64,000 nucleotides of DNA. Origin: WHSO01 sp050485485. GTDB taxonomy: Bacteria; Pseudomonadota; Alphaproteobacteria; SMXQ01. The notes under the pieces were generated by a model. That model saw only the letters and a list, made by a program, of their open reading frames with translations. It made no database searches and was not told where the DNA came from. The position numbers were made by a program, and so were the translations under genes. Positions 16,378-24,362 of the stretch are shown piece by piece; positions within the stretch are counted from its first letter, which is position 1, and every line of letters starts with the position of its first letter. The stretch is from contig JBJHBM010000006.1 of assembly GCA_050485485.1 (NCBI GenBank), positions 1-64,000 of the forward strand, read 5' to 3'.

Positions 16378-17079
16378 CGCGCCCCTCAGGAACTCCAGCG
16401 TCGCCGCCCACGCCTCCGCGCCCTGCGGCTCGCGCCCGCGGCGCGTGTCGGTGAAGTCCTGGAAGGCATGGCCCGCGCCGTCGAAACGATGGAACGCATG
16501 GGCGATGCCGAGCCGCGTCATCTCTGCGTCGAGCCGGTCCACATCGGCGGGCGACGGGTTCCTGTCGTCGTTGCCGAAGAACCCGGCCACCGGGCATGTC
16601 ACCGCGGCCAGCCGCTCGAACGGCGACGGCCCCGCCCCACCCCAACGCTTGAACACGCTGCCGCCGTAATAGATGCAGCCCGCGCGGAAGGCGCCGGGGA
16701 AGGCGACCAGGCCGAGCAGCGCGGTGCGCCCGCCCTGGCAATGGCCCATGATGCCGATGCGCGCCGCGTCCACGCGCGCGTCCGCCTGCAGGACGGCGAG
16801 CGCCGCGCCGATGTCCGCTTCGAGCTCGTCGTCGTCGAGCGCGTCCTTGCCCTCCTGGGTCGGCACGGCGAACGGCTGGCGGTGATAGACGTCGGGCGCC
16901 GCCACGGCGATCCCCTCGGCGGCGAGGCGCTCGGCGCGGTCGATGGTGAAGATGTCGATGCCCGCGCGGTGCGGCATCAGCACCAGCGCCGGCACCGGCC
17001 CCGCGCCGGCCTCGTCCGGAAAGGCGGTGAGCAGGGTCATGGGGCTCCCGCCCGCGGTGACGGTGACGAAGCGGATCAT
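16360..17079 (-). CDS. Dienelactone hydrolase family protein (paralog 1)
   Basis: Alpha/beta hydrolase of 239 residues in the dienelactone hydrolase family, which opens dienelactone rings in chloroaromatic and related pathways. The Cys nucleophile is in GIMGHCQGGR (about residues 111-120), the Asp in FFGNDDRNPSPADVD and the His in DGAGHAFQDF. No signal peptide. The same family member lies 97 bp upstream (17176-17874); the two share GHCxGGR, the YYGGS/WYGGS motif and FFGNDDxNPSPADVD and look like an old tandem duplication. They may act on related lactones or carbonyl substrates; substrate unknown. Confidence 0.92.
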   Translation of the reverse strand: MIRFVTVTAGGSPMTLLTAFPDEAGAGPVPALVLMPHRAGIDIFTIDRAERLAAEGIAVAAPDVYHRQPFAVPTQEGKDALDDDELEADIGAALAVLQADARVDAARIGIMGHCQGGRTALLGLVAFPGAFRAGCIYYGGSVFKRWGGAGPSPFERLAAVTCPVAGFFGNDDRNPSPADVDRLDAEMTRLGIAHAFHRFDGAGHAFQDFTDTRRGREPQGAEAWAATLEFLRGALKAEA

Positions 17080-17128
17080 CGGCGCCTCCTTCGCAAAGCG
17101 CGGCCCCGGACGGCCTCAGGCCGCCCGC

Positions 17129-17196
17129 GCCAGCTCCTTCCTCAGGCCAACTCTTTCTTCAGGCCAGCTCTTTCTTCAGGCCAGCTCTTTCTTCAG
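17129..17196. repeat. Four tandem copies of a 17-bp unit at a gene 3' end
   Basis: Reading the minus strand, CTGAAGAAAGAGCTGGC occurs twice perfectly (17196-17163), once with one change (17162-17146), and once as CTGAGGAAGGAGCTGGC (17145-17129). Because 17 is not a multiple of 3, the stop TGA of the dienelactone hydrolase arises across the junction of the first and second copies. The most divergent copy, read in the same phase, gives LRKELARAA followed by TGA, which is probably the ancestral C-terminus. Confidence 0.95.
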
Positions 17197-17874
17197 GAAG
17201 GCGAGCGCGCGCGTCCACGAGTCCTTGGCCGCCGCCTCGGCGTAGCCCCTGCCGTCCGGATTCATGAAGCCGTGGCCGGCGCCGTCGTAGCGGTGGAACT
17301 CGTGCCACACCTTCGCCCCGGTCATCAGGCCGGAGAGCTTGTCCACGTCGGCGGGCGACGGGTTCTTGTCGTCGTTGCCGAAGAAGCCCATCACCTTGGC
17401 GGCGATGCGGTGGACGCGCTCGGCGGGCGCCGGGCCCGGCGAGTTGAGCGGCGCGAAGGCGCTGCCGCCGTACCAGACGCAGGCCGCCTTGTAGCGCCGG
17501 TCGGACGCCGCGCCGAGGATGGTGGTGCGCCCGCCCATGCAGTGGCCGAGGATGCCGAGGGCGTCGGGATCGACGTCGTCCTGCAGCTCGAGCCAGGCGC
17601 GCGCGGTGGCGAGGTCGAGGGCGAGGCCCTGGTCGCTCAGGTAGTCGCGCCGGTCCTCCGGCCCCTTGCCGGGCGGCAGCACGTGGAAATGGTCCGGCGC
17701 GATGGCGACGAAGCCTTCGCGGCCGAGCTCGTCCACCACCCAGGCGGTGAAACCGTCGAGCCCGTCCTTGTGGAAGCAGACGACGATGCCGGGATAGGGT
17801 CCCGCCCCGCCCGGGCGCGCCACCAGCGCGCGCATCGGGTCGTCGCCCACGCGCAACATCAGTTCCTCGGCCAT
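17176..17874 (-). CDS. Dienelactone hydrolase family protein (paralog 2), C-terminus reshaped by tandem repeat
   Basis: A 232-residue member of the dienelactone hydrolase family. Nucleophile Cys in GILGHCMGGR, Asp in GFFGNDDKNPSPADVD, His in DGAGHGFMNPDGRGY. The ATG at 17874 opens with MAEELMLRVGDDPMRALVARP, a normal start for the group, and GGGGGGAGGCATC precedes it. Downstream, the first copy of a 17-bp repeat encodes the last residues LKKELA and its junction with copy two makes the stop codon, so the present C-terminus is three residues shorter than the inferred ancestral LRKELARAA. Probably co-transcribed with the downstream paralog. Specific substrate not readable. Confidence 0.93.
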   Translation of the reverse strand: MAEELMLRVGDDPMRALVARPGGAGPYPGIVVCFHKDGLDGFTAWVVDELGREGFVAIAPDHFHVLPPGKGPEDRRDYLSDQGLALDLATARAWLELQDDVDPDALGILGHCMGGRTTILGAASDRRYKAACVWYGGSAFAPLNSPGPAPAERVHRIAAKVMGFFGNDDKNPSPADVDKLSGLMTGAKVWHEFHRYDGAGHGFMNPDGRGYAEAAAKDSWTRALAFLKKELA

Positions 17875-17993
17875 GATGCCTCCCCCCTATCCGATTGGTC
17901 TTGTCGGCCGGGAGCCTAGCGCAAAACGGCGGGCGGCGGAACGGCGGACGCCTCGGAAGGCGGATGCTTCGGCATGACGCCATCCCCGCGCCC

Positions 17994-18025
17994 AAAAAGA
18001 AACGGGCCCCCGCGGGGGCCCGTTT
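17994..18025 (-). terminator. Rho-independent terminator of the amidohydrolase gene
   Basis: On the minus strand a perfect hairpin AAACGGGCCCCCG/CGGGGGCCCGTTT is followed by CTTTTT. It starts about 30 bp after the stop of the amidohydrolase gene at 18055 and separates it from the dienelactone hydrolase genes. Confidence 0.87.
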
Positions 18026-18054
18026 CCCGGCTCCTCCCAGAGCGTCGCGGACCG

Positions 18055-19164
18055 TTACCAGCCGAGCATCGCCTCGGCGTTCTTGCCGAGGATCATTTCC
18101 TTCTGCTTGGCGGTGATGTCGGTCCGCGCCCGAATGTCGGGCACCGTGTTCGGGTATTCGGAATCGAAGTGCGGATAGTCGGAGGCGAACATGATCTGGG
18201 AGATGCCCATCTCCTCGATCGCGCGGCCGAGGTACTTCTCGTCCGACTCGCAGGTGTAGAAGCAGTTCTTCTTCATGTAGTAGGAGGGCATGTGCTCGAT
18301 CTGGCCCATGCCGTGCTTCTTGAAGATGTCGCCGTCCGTGAACTTGTGGTCGTCGTCCATGCGGTGCATCCAGTACATCGGCCATTCCGCCGAGCACTCG
18401 AAGAACACGACCTTGAGGTTCGGGTAGCGGTCGAACACGCCGCCCAGCACCATCGCCACCAGCGCGAGACAGCTGTTGAATGGACGGCCGAGCGCGTGGA
18501 TCTGGGTGAAGGTCTTGAACTTGCTCTGCGAGGGGCCGCGCGAGTTCGGGTGCGTGAAGATCGGCACGTCGAGCTCCGAGACCTTCTTGTAGAAGGCCTC
18601 GAACGCCGGATCGTCCATCGTGTGGTCCTTGGTGAAGCACGACAGGTGCAGCGCCTTGAAGCCGAGGGTCTTGACGCAGTACTCGGCCTCGGCCGCCATG
18701 CCCTCCGGGTAGCCCGCCGGCACCACGCCGATCGGGAACAGGATGCCCGGATAATCCTTGCAGAGCTTGTGGACCCAGTTGTTGTAGGCCCGCGCCAGCG
18801 CGCCGCCGAGCGGCCCCGGCGCATGCGCGGCGTTGGTGATGCCGGTCGGGAAGATGAACTGCTTGTCGACCTGGGCGCGCGCGTTGTGCTGCAGGCGGAC
18901 GTTCATGTCGTAGCCGCCGACCTGGCGCGCGGCCATCTCGCCGTCCATGTACTTGTGGTCCGGGTGGTAGACCCAGTCGTGGTTGTAGGACTGCTCCTCG
19001 CGCTTGGTCCACGGGAAGAACGAATATTCGTAGACGTTGTCGATCGGGTACTTGCCGGTCTTGATCTTCTTCGGGGTCTTGTCGGCAAATTCGCCCTCGA
19101 GCTTGTACACCTCGTCGAGGAAGTATTCCTCGCGCAGGTGCGAATCGACGTCGATGACGGTCAT
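18055..19164 (-). CDS. Amidohydrolase 2 family (ACMSD-like) metal enzyme, paralog A
   Basis: A 369-residue TIM-barrel amidohydrolase of the ACMSD-like group, which contains decarboxylases and hydrolases of aromatic-derived acids. Metal-site motifs: VIDVDSHLREE (D-x-H at the N-terminus), PIFTHPNSRG (metal His after strand 5), and IMFASDYPHFDSEYP (catalytic Asp and nearby His). ATG at 19164 preceded by GGAGG. It is clearly related to the protein at 45038-46126: both share DxHLREgYFLDEVYxLxGEFA, the LGGVFxRxPxLKVxFFECSAxWxxYWMxRM block and SDYPHxD. Terminated by a strong hairpin; divergent from a LysR gene 207 bp away, which may regulate it. Substrate unknown. Confidence 0.92.
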   Translation of the reverse strand: MTVIDVDSHLREEYFLDEVYKLEGEFADKTPKKIKTGKYPIDNVYEYSFFPWTKREEQSYNHDWVYHPDHKYMDGEMAARQVGGYDMNVRLQHNARAQVDKQFIFPTGITNAAHAPGPLGGALARAYNNWVHKLCKDYPGILFPIGVVPAGYPEGMAAEAEYCVKTLGFKALHLSCFTKDHTMDDPAFEAFYKKVSELDVPIFTHPNSRGPSQSKFKTFTQIHALGRPFNSCLALVAMVLGGVFDRYPNLKVVFFECSAEWPMYWMHRMDDDHKFTDGDIFKKHGMGQIEHMPSYYMKKNCFYTCESDEKYLGRAIEEMGISQIMFASDYPHFDSEYPNTVPDIRARTDITAKQKEMILGKNAEAMLGW

Positions 19165-19371
19165 GTCGTGGCCTCCTCTACGGCTGCGGCCCTGGGGCGC
19201 GGCCTTCATTGGCTGAATCCTTGCCGAGCGCGGAACTCGCGGCGGAAGCGGCGTTTCGGACGCGGCGTGCGACGGCTGCGGCCATATTAGGCCCGCCCGG
19301 CGGGCGCCATCTAGGCGCGTTCCGAAAAATCACTGTTTGCAATTCGTGAACAATGGAGCACACACTGCGGC

Positions 19372-20286
19372 ATGGACAGCCTCAAGGCGATGGAGACCTA
19401 CGCCGCGGTCGTGCGCAGCCGCTCCTACGCCGCCGCCGCCGAGGGCCTCGGCGTGTCGCGCGCGGTGGTGACCAAGCACGTCATGCAGCTGGAGCGGCAC
19501 CTGGGCGTGCGGCTTCTCAACCGCACCACGCGGCGCGTAAGCCCGACCGAGGCCGGCCAGGACTACTACGACTTCTGCCGGAAGGTGCTGACCGAAATCC
19601 GCGAGAAGGAGGCCGCCATCTCGTCGCGGCGCAGCGAGGCCGAGGGCACGCTCAAGGTGATGGCGCCCAAGTCGTTCGGCGCGCTCTACCTCGGCGGTGC
19701 CGCCGCGGACTTCACGCGGCGCCATCCGGGCATCCACGTCTCGCTGTGGCTCACCGACCTGTCGCTGCGCGCCTTCGATCTCGTCGAGCACGGCTTCGAT
19801 CTCGCGATCCGGCTCACCGCCCAGGCCGATTCGAGCCTGATGTCGCGCGGCATCGGCACCGCGCGCTGGGTGCCCTGCGCCGCCCCCGCGCACCTGGCCG
19901 AGGCCGGCGCGCCGCGCGCGCCGGCGGACCTCGCGCACCGTCCCTGCGTGCTGCACGCACGCTCCCCGGCGCTGCCCAGTGCCGCCGGCTGGACCTTCCG
20001 CAACCGCGGGCGCGCCGTCACGGTCAAGGTGAGCGGGCCGCTTACCGTCAACAGCGTGCAGGCGGCGCGCGATGCGGCGCTCGCGGGCGCGGGCATCGCG
20101 CTGCTGCCGACCTACTGCGTCGGCGCCGACCTGAAGGCGGGACGGCTGGTCGCGGTGCTGCCGAGCTGGCGTGCGGCGGAGGAGCAGATCTCGGTGATCT
20201 TCCCCCATCGCGACCTGCTGGCGCAGAAGTCGCGCCTGTTCATCGAGTTCCTGGCCGAGACCTTCCAGGAACCGCCGTGGGAATGA
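19372..20286 (+). CDS. LysR-family transcriptional regulator
   Basis: A 304-residue LTTR. The N-terminal winged helix-turn-helix is complete (MDSLKAMETYAAVVRSRSYAAAAEGLGVSRAVVTKHV, then LERHLGVRLLNRTTRRVSPTEAG), followed by a two-lobed effector-binding domain from about residue 90. The sequence style matches the CrgA-like group. Divergent from the ACMSD-like amidohydrolase, so it may control it from the 207-bp gap at 19165-19371, where CTGTTTGCAATTCGTGAACAATGG is an AT-richer stretch with TGTTTGCAA/TTCGTGAACA partial dyad. Its last 47 bases overlap the 3' end of the convergent PilZ gene. Confidence 0.95.
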   Translation: MDSLKAMETYAAVVRSRSYAAAAEGLGVSRAVVTKHVMQLERHLGVRLLNRTTRRVSPTEAGQDYYDFCRKVLTEIREKEAAISSRRSEAEGTLKVMAPKSFGALYLGGAAADFTRRHPGIHVSLWLTDLSLRAFDLVEHGFDLAIRLTAQADSSLMSRGIGTARWVPCAAPAHLAEAGAPRAPADLAHRPCVLHARSPALPSAAGWTFRNRGRAVTVKVSGPLTVNSVQAARDAALAGAGIALLPTYCVGADLKAGRLVAVLPSWRAAEEQISVIFPHRDLLAQKSRLFIEFLAETFQEPPWE

Positions 20287-20614
20287 GGGCTTCCGGCGCG
20301 GCAAGGCCGAAGCGGCGCGCGAGATAGGCCGCGAGCGCGGGCGGGTCACGGGGCTCGAAGGCGATCCCGAGCGCGGTCGAGGAGACGCGCGCGACGTGGC
20401 CACGCACCGGCCCGTGGCCGTCGAGGTGCAGCACCGCCGCCTCGCCGAGGCGCACGCCGTCGGCATGCCCCACCAGCGCGCCGCCGACCGAGATGTCGTA
20501 GATGCGGCACGCGGCAGGCGGACGCAGGCCGATCTCCAGCATCGCCTCGGCCGCGACGCGGGCGCGGGCGTGGCGCCGCCGGTCGCGCGACATGCTCTCC
20601 CTCACGTCCGCCAT
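20240..20614 (-). CDS. PilZ-domain protein
   Basis: A 124-residue single-domain protein with the two c-di-GMP-binding PilZ signatures: RRRHAR (RxxxR, about residues 12-17) and DISVGG (D/NxSxxG, about 40-45). The remaining pattern (VRLGEAAVLHLDG, GHVARVSSTALGIAFE) fits the PilZ beta-barrel. Start ATG with GGGAGGG 5 bases upstream. Such proteins read out cyclic di-GMP and often act on motility, exopolysaccharide or as adaptors. Its C-terminal tail is encoded antisense to the end of the LysR gene (47 bp overlap), which constrains both sequences. Confidence 0.87.
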   Translation of the reverse strand: MADVRESMSRDRRRHARARVAAEAMLEIGLRPPAACRIYDISVGGALVGHADGVRLGEAAVLHLDGHGPVRGHVARVSSTALGIAFEPRDPPALAAYLARRFGLAAPEALIPTAVPGRSRPGTR

Positions 20615-20753
20615 GTTGCCCTCCCGCAGCCGTCGAGCCGCTACCAGGATGCGGAAAAAACCTCAACGGGCGGTTAAGCGCGATTACGGGACCGCCCTAT
20701 CTCTTTAGTCTCGGGCGCAGCACAGAGCGCGCCGCGGCGGACCGGAACAGGCC

Positions 20754-21515
20754 CTAGAAACCGCCGAGCAGGAAACGGCGGCCGAGCGGCTGCAGCGGCC
20801 GGGCGTTGCCCGGAAACAGGGCGGCGAAGGCAGCGACCTGCCGCGCCGAGACCTCGACCGGGGCCGCATAGACGACCCAGCTCACGATCTCGCTGCAGGG
20901 CGGTGTCGTCAGCGAGCCGGCATAGCGATAATGGCCGCCCGAGGCCGGCAGCAGATCGGCCGAGCGGATCACGGCGCCGGACGCGCGCGCGGTGCCCGGC
21001 TTCGCCGGCATCTCGGCCCAGATCGCCGCCAGCGTCGCGTTGGCGCTTCCTTCCGTCAGGAAGGTGCCGAGCACCACGAGGTCGCCGTCGGCCGCGCGAT
21101 GCACGAAATGGGCCTCGAGAGGGAACGACCTGCCGTCGATCCGGTGCTCGCTCGGATGGTGGAAGTGGAACTGCACCAGGTCGAACCGGCGTCCGTCGAG
21201 GACGACGAAGCTGCCCGCCGGCGCCGTCACCTCGATGGTATGGCCGTTGTTGACGACGGAGAGCGGCATCGCCCGCCAATGGACTTCGGGCGGCGCGAGC
21301 GTCGCCGGGACGGGGCCTTTCAGGTCGACCGGCGACTGCTCGGCGCCGACGCCGCAGGTCCGGTAGCCGGCCATGTCCCCCCAGTTGGCGGGGCCGGTCG
21401 CGCCCTCGTAGCTCCATGCGCGCCCCACCGGCTCCTGCGCGAGCGCCGCGCACACGGGACAGGCGGCCAAAGCGCCGCCGGCGATGAGGCGCAGGACCGA
21501 GCGACGACGGATCAC
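20754..21515 (-). CDS. Alpha-class carbonic anhydrase, Tat-like exported
   Basis: Zinc enzyme interconverting CO2 and bicarbonate, 253 residues. The N-terminus MIRRRSVLRLIAGGALAACPVCAALAQ carries twin arginines and a hydrophobic stretch, suggesting Tat export to the periplasm. The mature part has the alpha-CA hallmarks: EQSPVDL, zinc ligands in QFHFHHPSEH (His117 and His119 of the precursor) and EAHFVH (His136), and the SLTTPPCSE motif. CPVC at 19-22 is within the leader. The start ATG overlaps the stop of the DUF4202 gene by ATGA, so the two are translationally coupled. Confidence 0.95.
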   Translation of the reverse strand: MIRRRSVLRLIAGGALAACPVCAALAQEPVGRAWSYEGATGPANWGDMAGYRTCGVGAEQSPVDLKGPVPATLAPPEVHWRAMPLSVVNNGHTIEVTAPAGSFVVLDGRRFDLVQFHFHHPSEHRIDGRSFPLEAHFVHRAADGDLVVLGTFLTEGSANATLAAIWAEMPAKPGTARASGAVIRSADLLPASGGHYRYAGSLTTPPCSEIVSWVVYAAPVEVSARQVAAFAALFPGNARPLQPLGRRFLLGGF

Positions 21516-22141
21516 GCGCCCGTCTCCCCCGTTTCCCCGGCAAGCCCGAGGGCGCGGGAAACCAGGTCGCGGGCGGCGGGCGGCAGATGGGCCGCGAGCC
21601 GGGCGGCCTCCTCCAGGCCGCGGGGCGACATCTTGGCGGCGGTCTTGCGGAGGATGTCGATCACCTTGGAATCCGGATGCGCGCGCGCGAAATCCGCGAA
21701 CTGCGTCTCGAGAAACACCAGGCAGGCGGCGTCCTCGAGCGCCTGGGCCTCGGGGTCGCGCTTGAGGCGGCGCTTGTGCAGGAGCGCGCCCACCCGGGCG
21801 ACGGCCTCGGCGTCGTAGCCGGCCCGCGCCATGATCTCGCCCGCGCGCGCGGCGTGGAAGCCGTAGAGGGCGGTGCGCCAGGCGAGGTAGCCGTCGCGCC
21901 CCGCCGGATAGGACGCGCGCGGCACCTTCCAGCGCGCGATGTGCTGGGCGCGGGCGGCGAGGCGCAGCGGCTCAGAGGCGTCGGGGGCGAGGCGCAGCAG
22001 CCAGGCACTCATGCGCCGGCCGTAGAGCAGCGCGGCGGGCGCGGTGCCGTCGCCGTGGGGCTCGCACGTCGGATCCTCGGCGTTGACCGCGTCGATCGCC
22101 GCGACGGCGGCGCGGAACCGCTCGGTGCCATCCCCGCTCAC
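21512..22141 (-). CDS. DUF4202 domain protein
   Basis: A 209-residue cytosolic protein of the DUF4202 family, recognisable by FRAAVAAIDAVNAEDP near the N-terminus, YGRRMSAWLLRLAPDASEPLRLAARAQHIARWKVPRASYP, and EDAACLVFLETQFADF ... KVIDILRKTAAKMSPRG. The conserved His and Asp/Glu residues (AQHIARW, FHAARAGEIM, LEDAACLVFLE) suggest an all-helical metal-dependent HD-type hydrolase, but function has not been established as far as I know. It ends within the start codon of the alpha-carbonic anhydrase gene. Confidence 0.9.
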   Translation of the reverse strand: MSGDGTERFRAAVAAIDAVNAEDPTCEPHGDGTAPAALLYGRRMSAWLLRLAPDASEPLRLAARAQHIARWKVPRASYPAGRDGYLAWRTALYGFHAARAGEIMARAGYDAEAVARVGALLHKRRLKRDPEAQALEDAACLVFLETQFADFARAHPDSKVIDILRKTAAKMSPRGLEEAARLAAHLPPAARDLVSRALGLAGETGETGA

Positions 22142-22180
22142 GGCCTCTCGCCCGCGTCCCCGCGGCTCACGCCCCCCGAC

Positions 22181-22681
22181 TCACGCCTGGGTCTTGTCGA
22201 TGAGGGCGTTGCCGTTCTGGCCGTCGAACCACTGGTTGCGGTTGGAGGCCGGCTTGCCGCCGGAGATCGCGATGCGGCGCGCCTTGCTCGCGTCCTGCTC
22301 GTAGGAGGCGACCTGCAGCAGCTCGAGGTCCTCGTCGGAGGCCTTCTCGAACCAGTAGCGCGCGCCCGCCGGCGTGATCAGGCCCTCCATCGGGCCGTAC
22401 TCGCCCACCAGCGCGTCGCCCGGGCCGTAGAACCGCACCCGGCCCTTGAGCACCATCCAGAAGCTGTCCATGCCGTCGTGGTAGTGGAGGGTGTTCTCGC
22501 CGCCCTCCTGGATGAGCTGGACGATGCCCTTGGTCATGCCGGTACTGCACAGGCGCACGAGGCCCTTGTTGGCGCCGGCCGGCAGCGCGGGCTTGGCATA
22601 TTTGTAGCTCTGGACCTTGGCCTCGGCGACCCGGTGGCGGGCCTCCTCCTCGGGCGACAGCTGGAGTTCGGTGCTGCTCAT
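22181..22681 (-). CDS. Cupin-domain protein
   Basis: A 166-residue single cupin with motif 1 GGENTLHYHDGMDSFWMVLKG (His-x-His and downstream acidic residue) and motif 2 GLITPAGARYWFEKASDEDLELLQV. It is built like the cupin at 9233-9754 (same GGENxLHxH...VxxGxxRFYGPxxxxVGxxGxxxxPxGAxYxFxxxSDExLxLLxV order), so the two are paralogs. It lies 138 bp downstream of a Bug-type solute-binding protein, with a long GC hairpin in between. It may bind or transform the ligand delivered by that uptake system (inference). Confidence 0.88.
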   Translation of the reverse strand: MSSTELQLSPEEEARHRVAEAKVQSYKYAKPALPAGANKGLVRLCSTGMTKGIVQLIQEGGENTLHYHDGMDSFWMVLKGRVRFYGPGDALVGEYGPMEGLITPAGARYWFEKASDEDLELLQVASYEQDASKARRIAISGGKPASNRNQWFDGQNGNALIDKTQA

Positions 22682-22761
22682 GGCTCACTCCCGTTTCTTT
22701 ATCGTGGACGTCGACGCTTCCCCGGGCCCGCTCTCGCGCGGCCCCCGATATTTGAACACGA

Positions 22762-22798
22762 CGCCCCGCCGCCGTCCATCGCGGGCGGCGGCGGGGCG
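22762..22798. other. GC-rich intergenic hairpin
   Basis: A 12-bp perfect stem CGCCCCGCCGCC/GGCGGCGGGGCG lies between the Bug-type gene and the downstream cupin. There is no T tract on either side, so it is not a canonical terminator; it may slow RNA decay or partly separate expression of the two genes. Confidence 0.6.
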
Positions 22799-22819
22799 CG
22801 GGCGGGAAAGCGGCCGTGC

Positions 22820-24118
22820 CTACTTGCAGGCGACCGTCTTGGCCACCGAGAGGTGCCCCTCGTAGGTGACGGTGCAGGCCATCCCTTCCTTGAGGCCCGC
22901 GCTGTTGCCGTCGGCGCCGCCGATGGTGACCTTGGAAGAGCCCGTCAGCATCGCGCGCACCTGCTTGCCCTTGTCCTCGAACTCGAGCTCGCGGCCCTTC
23001 TTCTTCACGCTCCGGAGCACCGCGTCCACGGTGTAATAGTTCTCCTTGCGCTGCTCGAGCCCGTCCTTGCTGTCGAGAATCTCGCGCACCAGCGCCATCG
23101 CCTCCGGCGAGGTCTGGTAGACGCGCCGCACGTGCTCGGCCACCTCGTCGCCGTTCATCGGGTCGATGGCGAGGTTCTGGCGCTTGGCGTCCTCCAGCAG
23201 CGCGGGATCCTTCATGGCTGCGTCGAACCCCGCCTGCAGCGCCTTGAGCCGGTCCTCGGGGATGCCCGGGCGCATGAAGTAGGGCCGCCCCATCTGGTTC
23301 GGCACCGCGAACACCATCAGCATCTCGCGCTCGAGGTCGTTGTTGGCGAGGTCGAAGATGAAGGTCACGTTGGGAATGTCCGGGTGCGGCTTGGTGGCGA
23401 GCTGCACCAGGATGTTGATCTTCTTCTCCTCGATCCAGCTCGCGTAGCGCGACACGATCGAATCCCAGCCGAAGCCGCAGCGGCCCGTGACCTCGCCGCG
23501 CTCCATCGCGAGATGCACCTCGGTCGAGCCCGGATAGCCGAGGATCACGCGCATCTTGGTGCCGGCGATGCGGTTGAGGATACGCGACATCAGCACGTCG
23601 GTGGAGGTCGGGCCGCTCGCGCCGATGGTCATGCCCTTCTTCGCGTCCTCGACGCTGGCGATGCCCGAGGTGTGCCAGGTCACGCAGGTCGAGACCTCGC
23701 TGTTGGCGCTGCCGAGCCAGACCAGCTTGGTCGGATCGACGTCGATCGACTTGTCGCCGTAGAGCAGCGGGTCGAAGTGGGTGTTGCGCGTCACGATGCC
23801 GATGTGGGTGCCGTCGGCGGGCGCGACGCTGTAGATGTAGCTGAGCGCCTTGCGGCCCGAGGCGCCAGGCATGTTGCGCGGGATCAGCTCGGGCCTGCCC
23901 GGCACGTGGGCGCCGAGGTAGCGCGCCAGCAGCCGGCCGTACTGGTCGTAGCCGCCGCCCACCGAGGAGCCGATGATGACGTTGATGGTCTTGCCCCGGT
24001 AGAACGACTCGACCGACTGGGCCGCGGCCTGGGGTGCCGCCGCCAGGACGGAGAGGCAGGCGAACGCGAAAGCGACCAATGCGACCGACGCTGTACGAAA
24101 GCGGATGTGACGCCTCAT
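22820..24118 (-). CDS. Bug/TctC-type solute-binding protein with extra C-terminal domain (copy 1)
   Basis: Periplasmic binding protein of the tripartite-tricarboxylate/Bug type, 432 residues. Signal peptide at 1 to about 35 (ending AAAQ), then SFYRGKTINVIIGSSVGGGYDQYGRLLARYLGAHVPG, the family start with the GGGYD ligand loop, and the usual two-lobe fold to about residue 345. Normal Bug proteins are about 320-330 residues; this one continues with a domain of about 80 residues (LTGSSKVTIGGADGNSAGLKEGMACTV ... VACK) containing two cysteines, also present on the copies at 32253 and 33762. ATG at 24118 with GGGAGG. No TctA/TctB permease genes are near. Ligand probably an organic acid (family knowledge). 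Confidence 0.92.
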   Translation of the reverse strand: MRRHIRFRTASVALVAFAFACLSVLAAAPQAAAQSVESFYRGKTINVIIGSSVGGGYDQYGRLLARYLGAHVPGRPELIPRNMPGASGRKALSYIYSVAPADGTHIGIVTRNTHFDPLLYGDKSIDVDPTKLVWLGSANSEVSTCVTWHTSGIASVEDAKKGMTIGASGPTSTDVLMSRILNRIAGTKMRVILGYPGSTEVHLAMERGEVTGRCGFGWDSIVSRYASWIEEKKINILVQLATKPHPDIPNVTFIFDLANNDLEREMLMVFAVPNQMGRPYFMRPGIPEDRLKALQAGFDAAMKDPALLEDAKRQNLAIDPMNGDEVAEHVRRVYQTSPEAMALVREILDSKDGLEQRKENYYTVDAVLRSVKKKGRELEFEDKGKQVRAMLTGSSKVTIGGADGNSAGLKEGMACTVTYEGHLSVAKTVACK

Positions 24119-24362
24119 GGGATGCCTCCCTGCGGAAAGGGGCGGCGGGCGGACCGGCTTCGCGGCCGTTGTTCGACGCTGCTTGCAGCGTCTCCCGTCG
24201 CTCCCGTTTGGGTCGGGCCGCGTTGGCCGCGGCGCGTTGTTCATGGATATCATTCTAGGCACCGCCGATTCGGGAAGTCCAGCGGGCGCGCGGGTGGACA
24301 AGCCGGGAGCCGCGCCCCACAATCGCGCGGCCCATCGATCCGGTAACGGAACTGCCGCTTTC

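Noticed and set aside
22762..22798. Hairpin as a classical terminator
   Set aside because: Strong stem but no T run in either direction.
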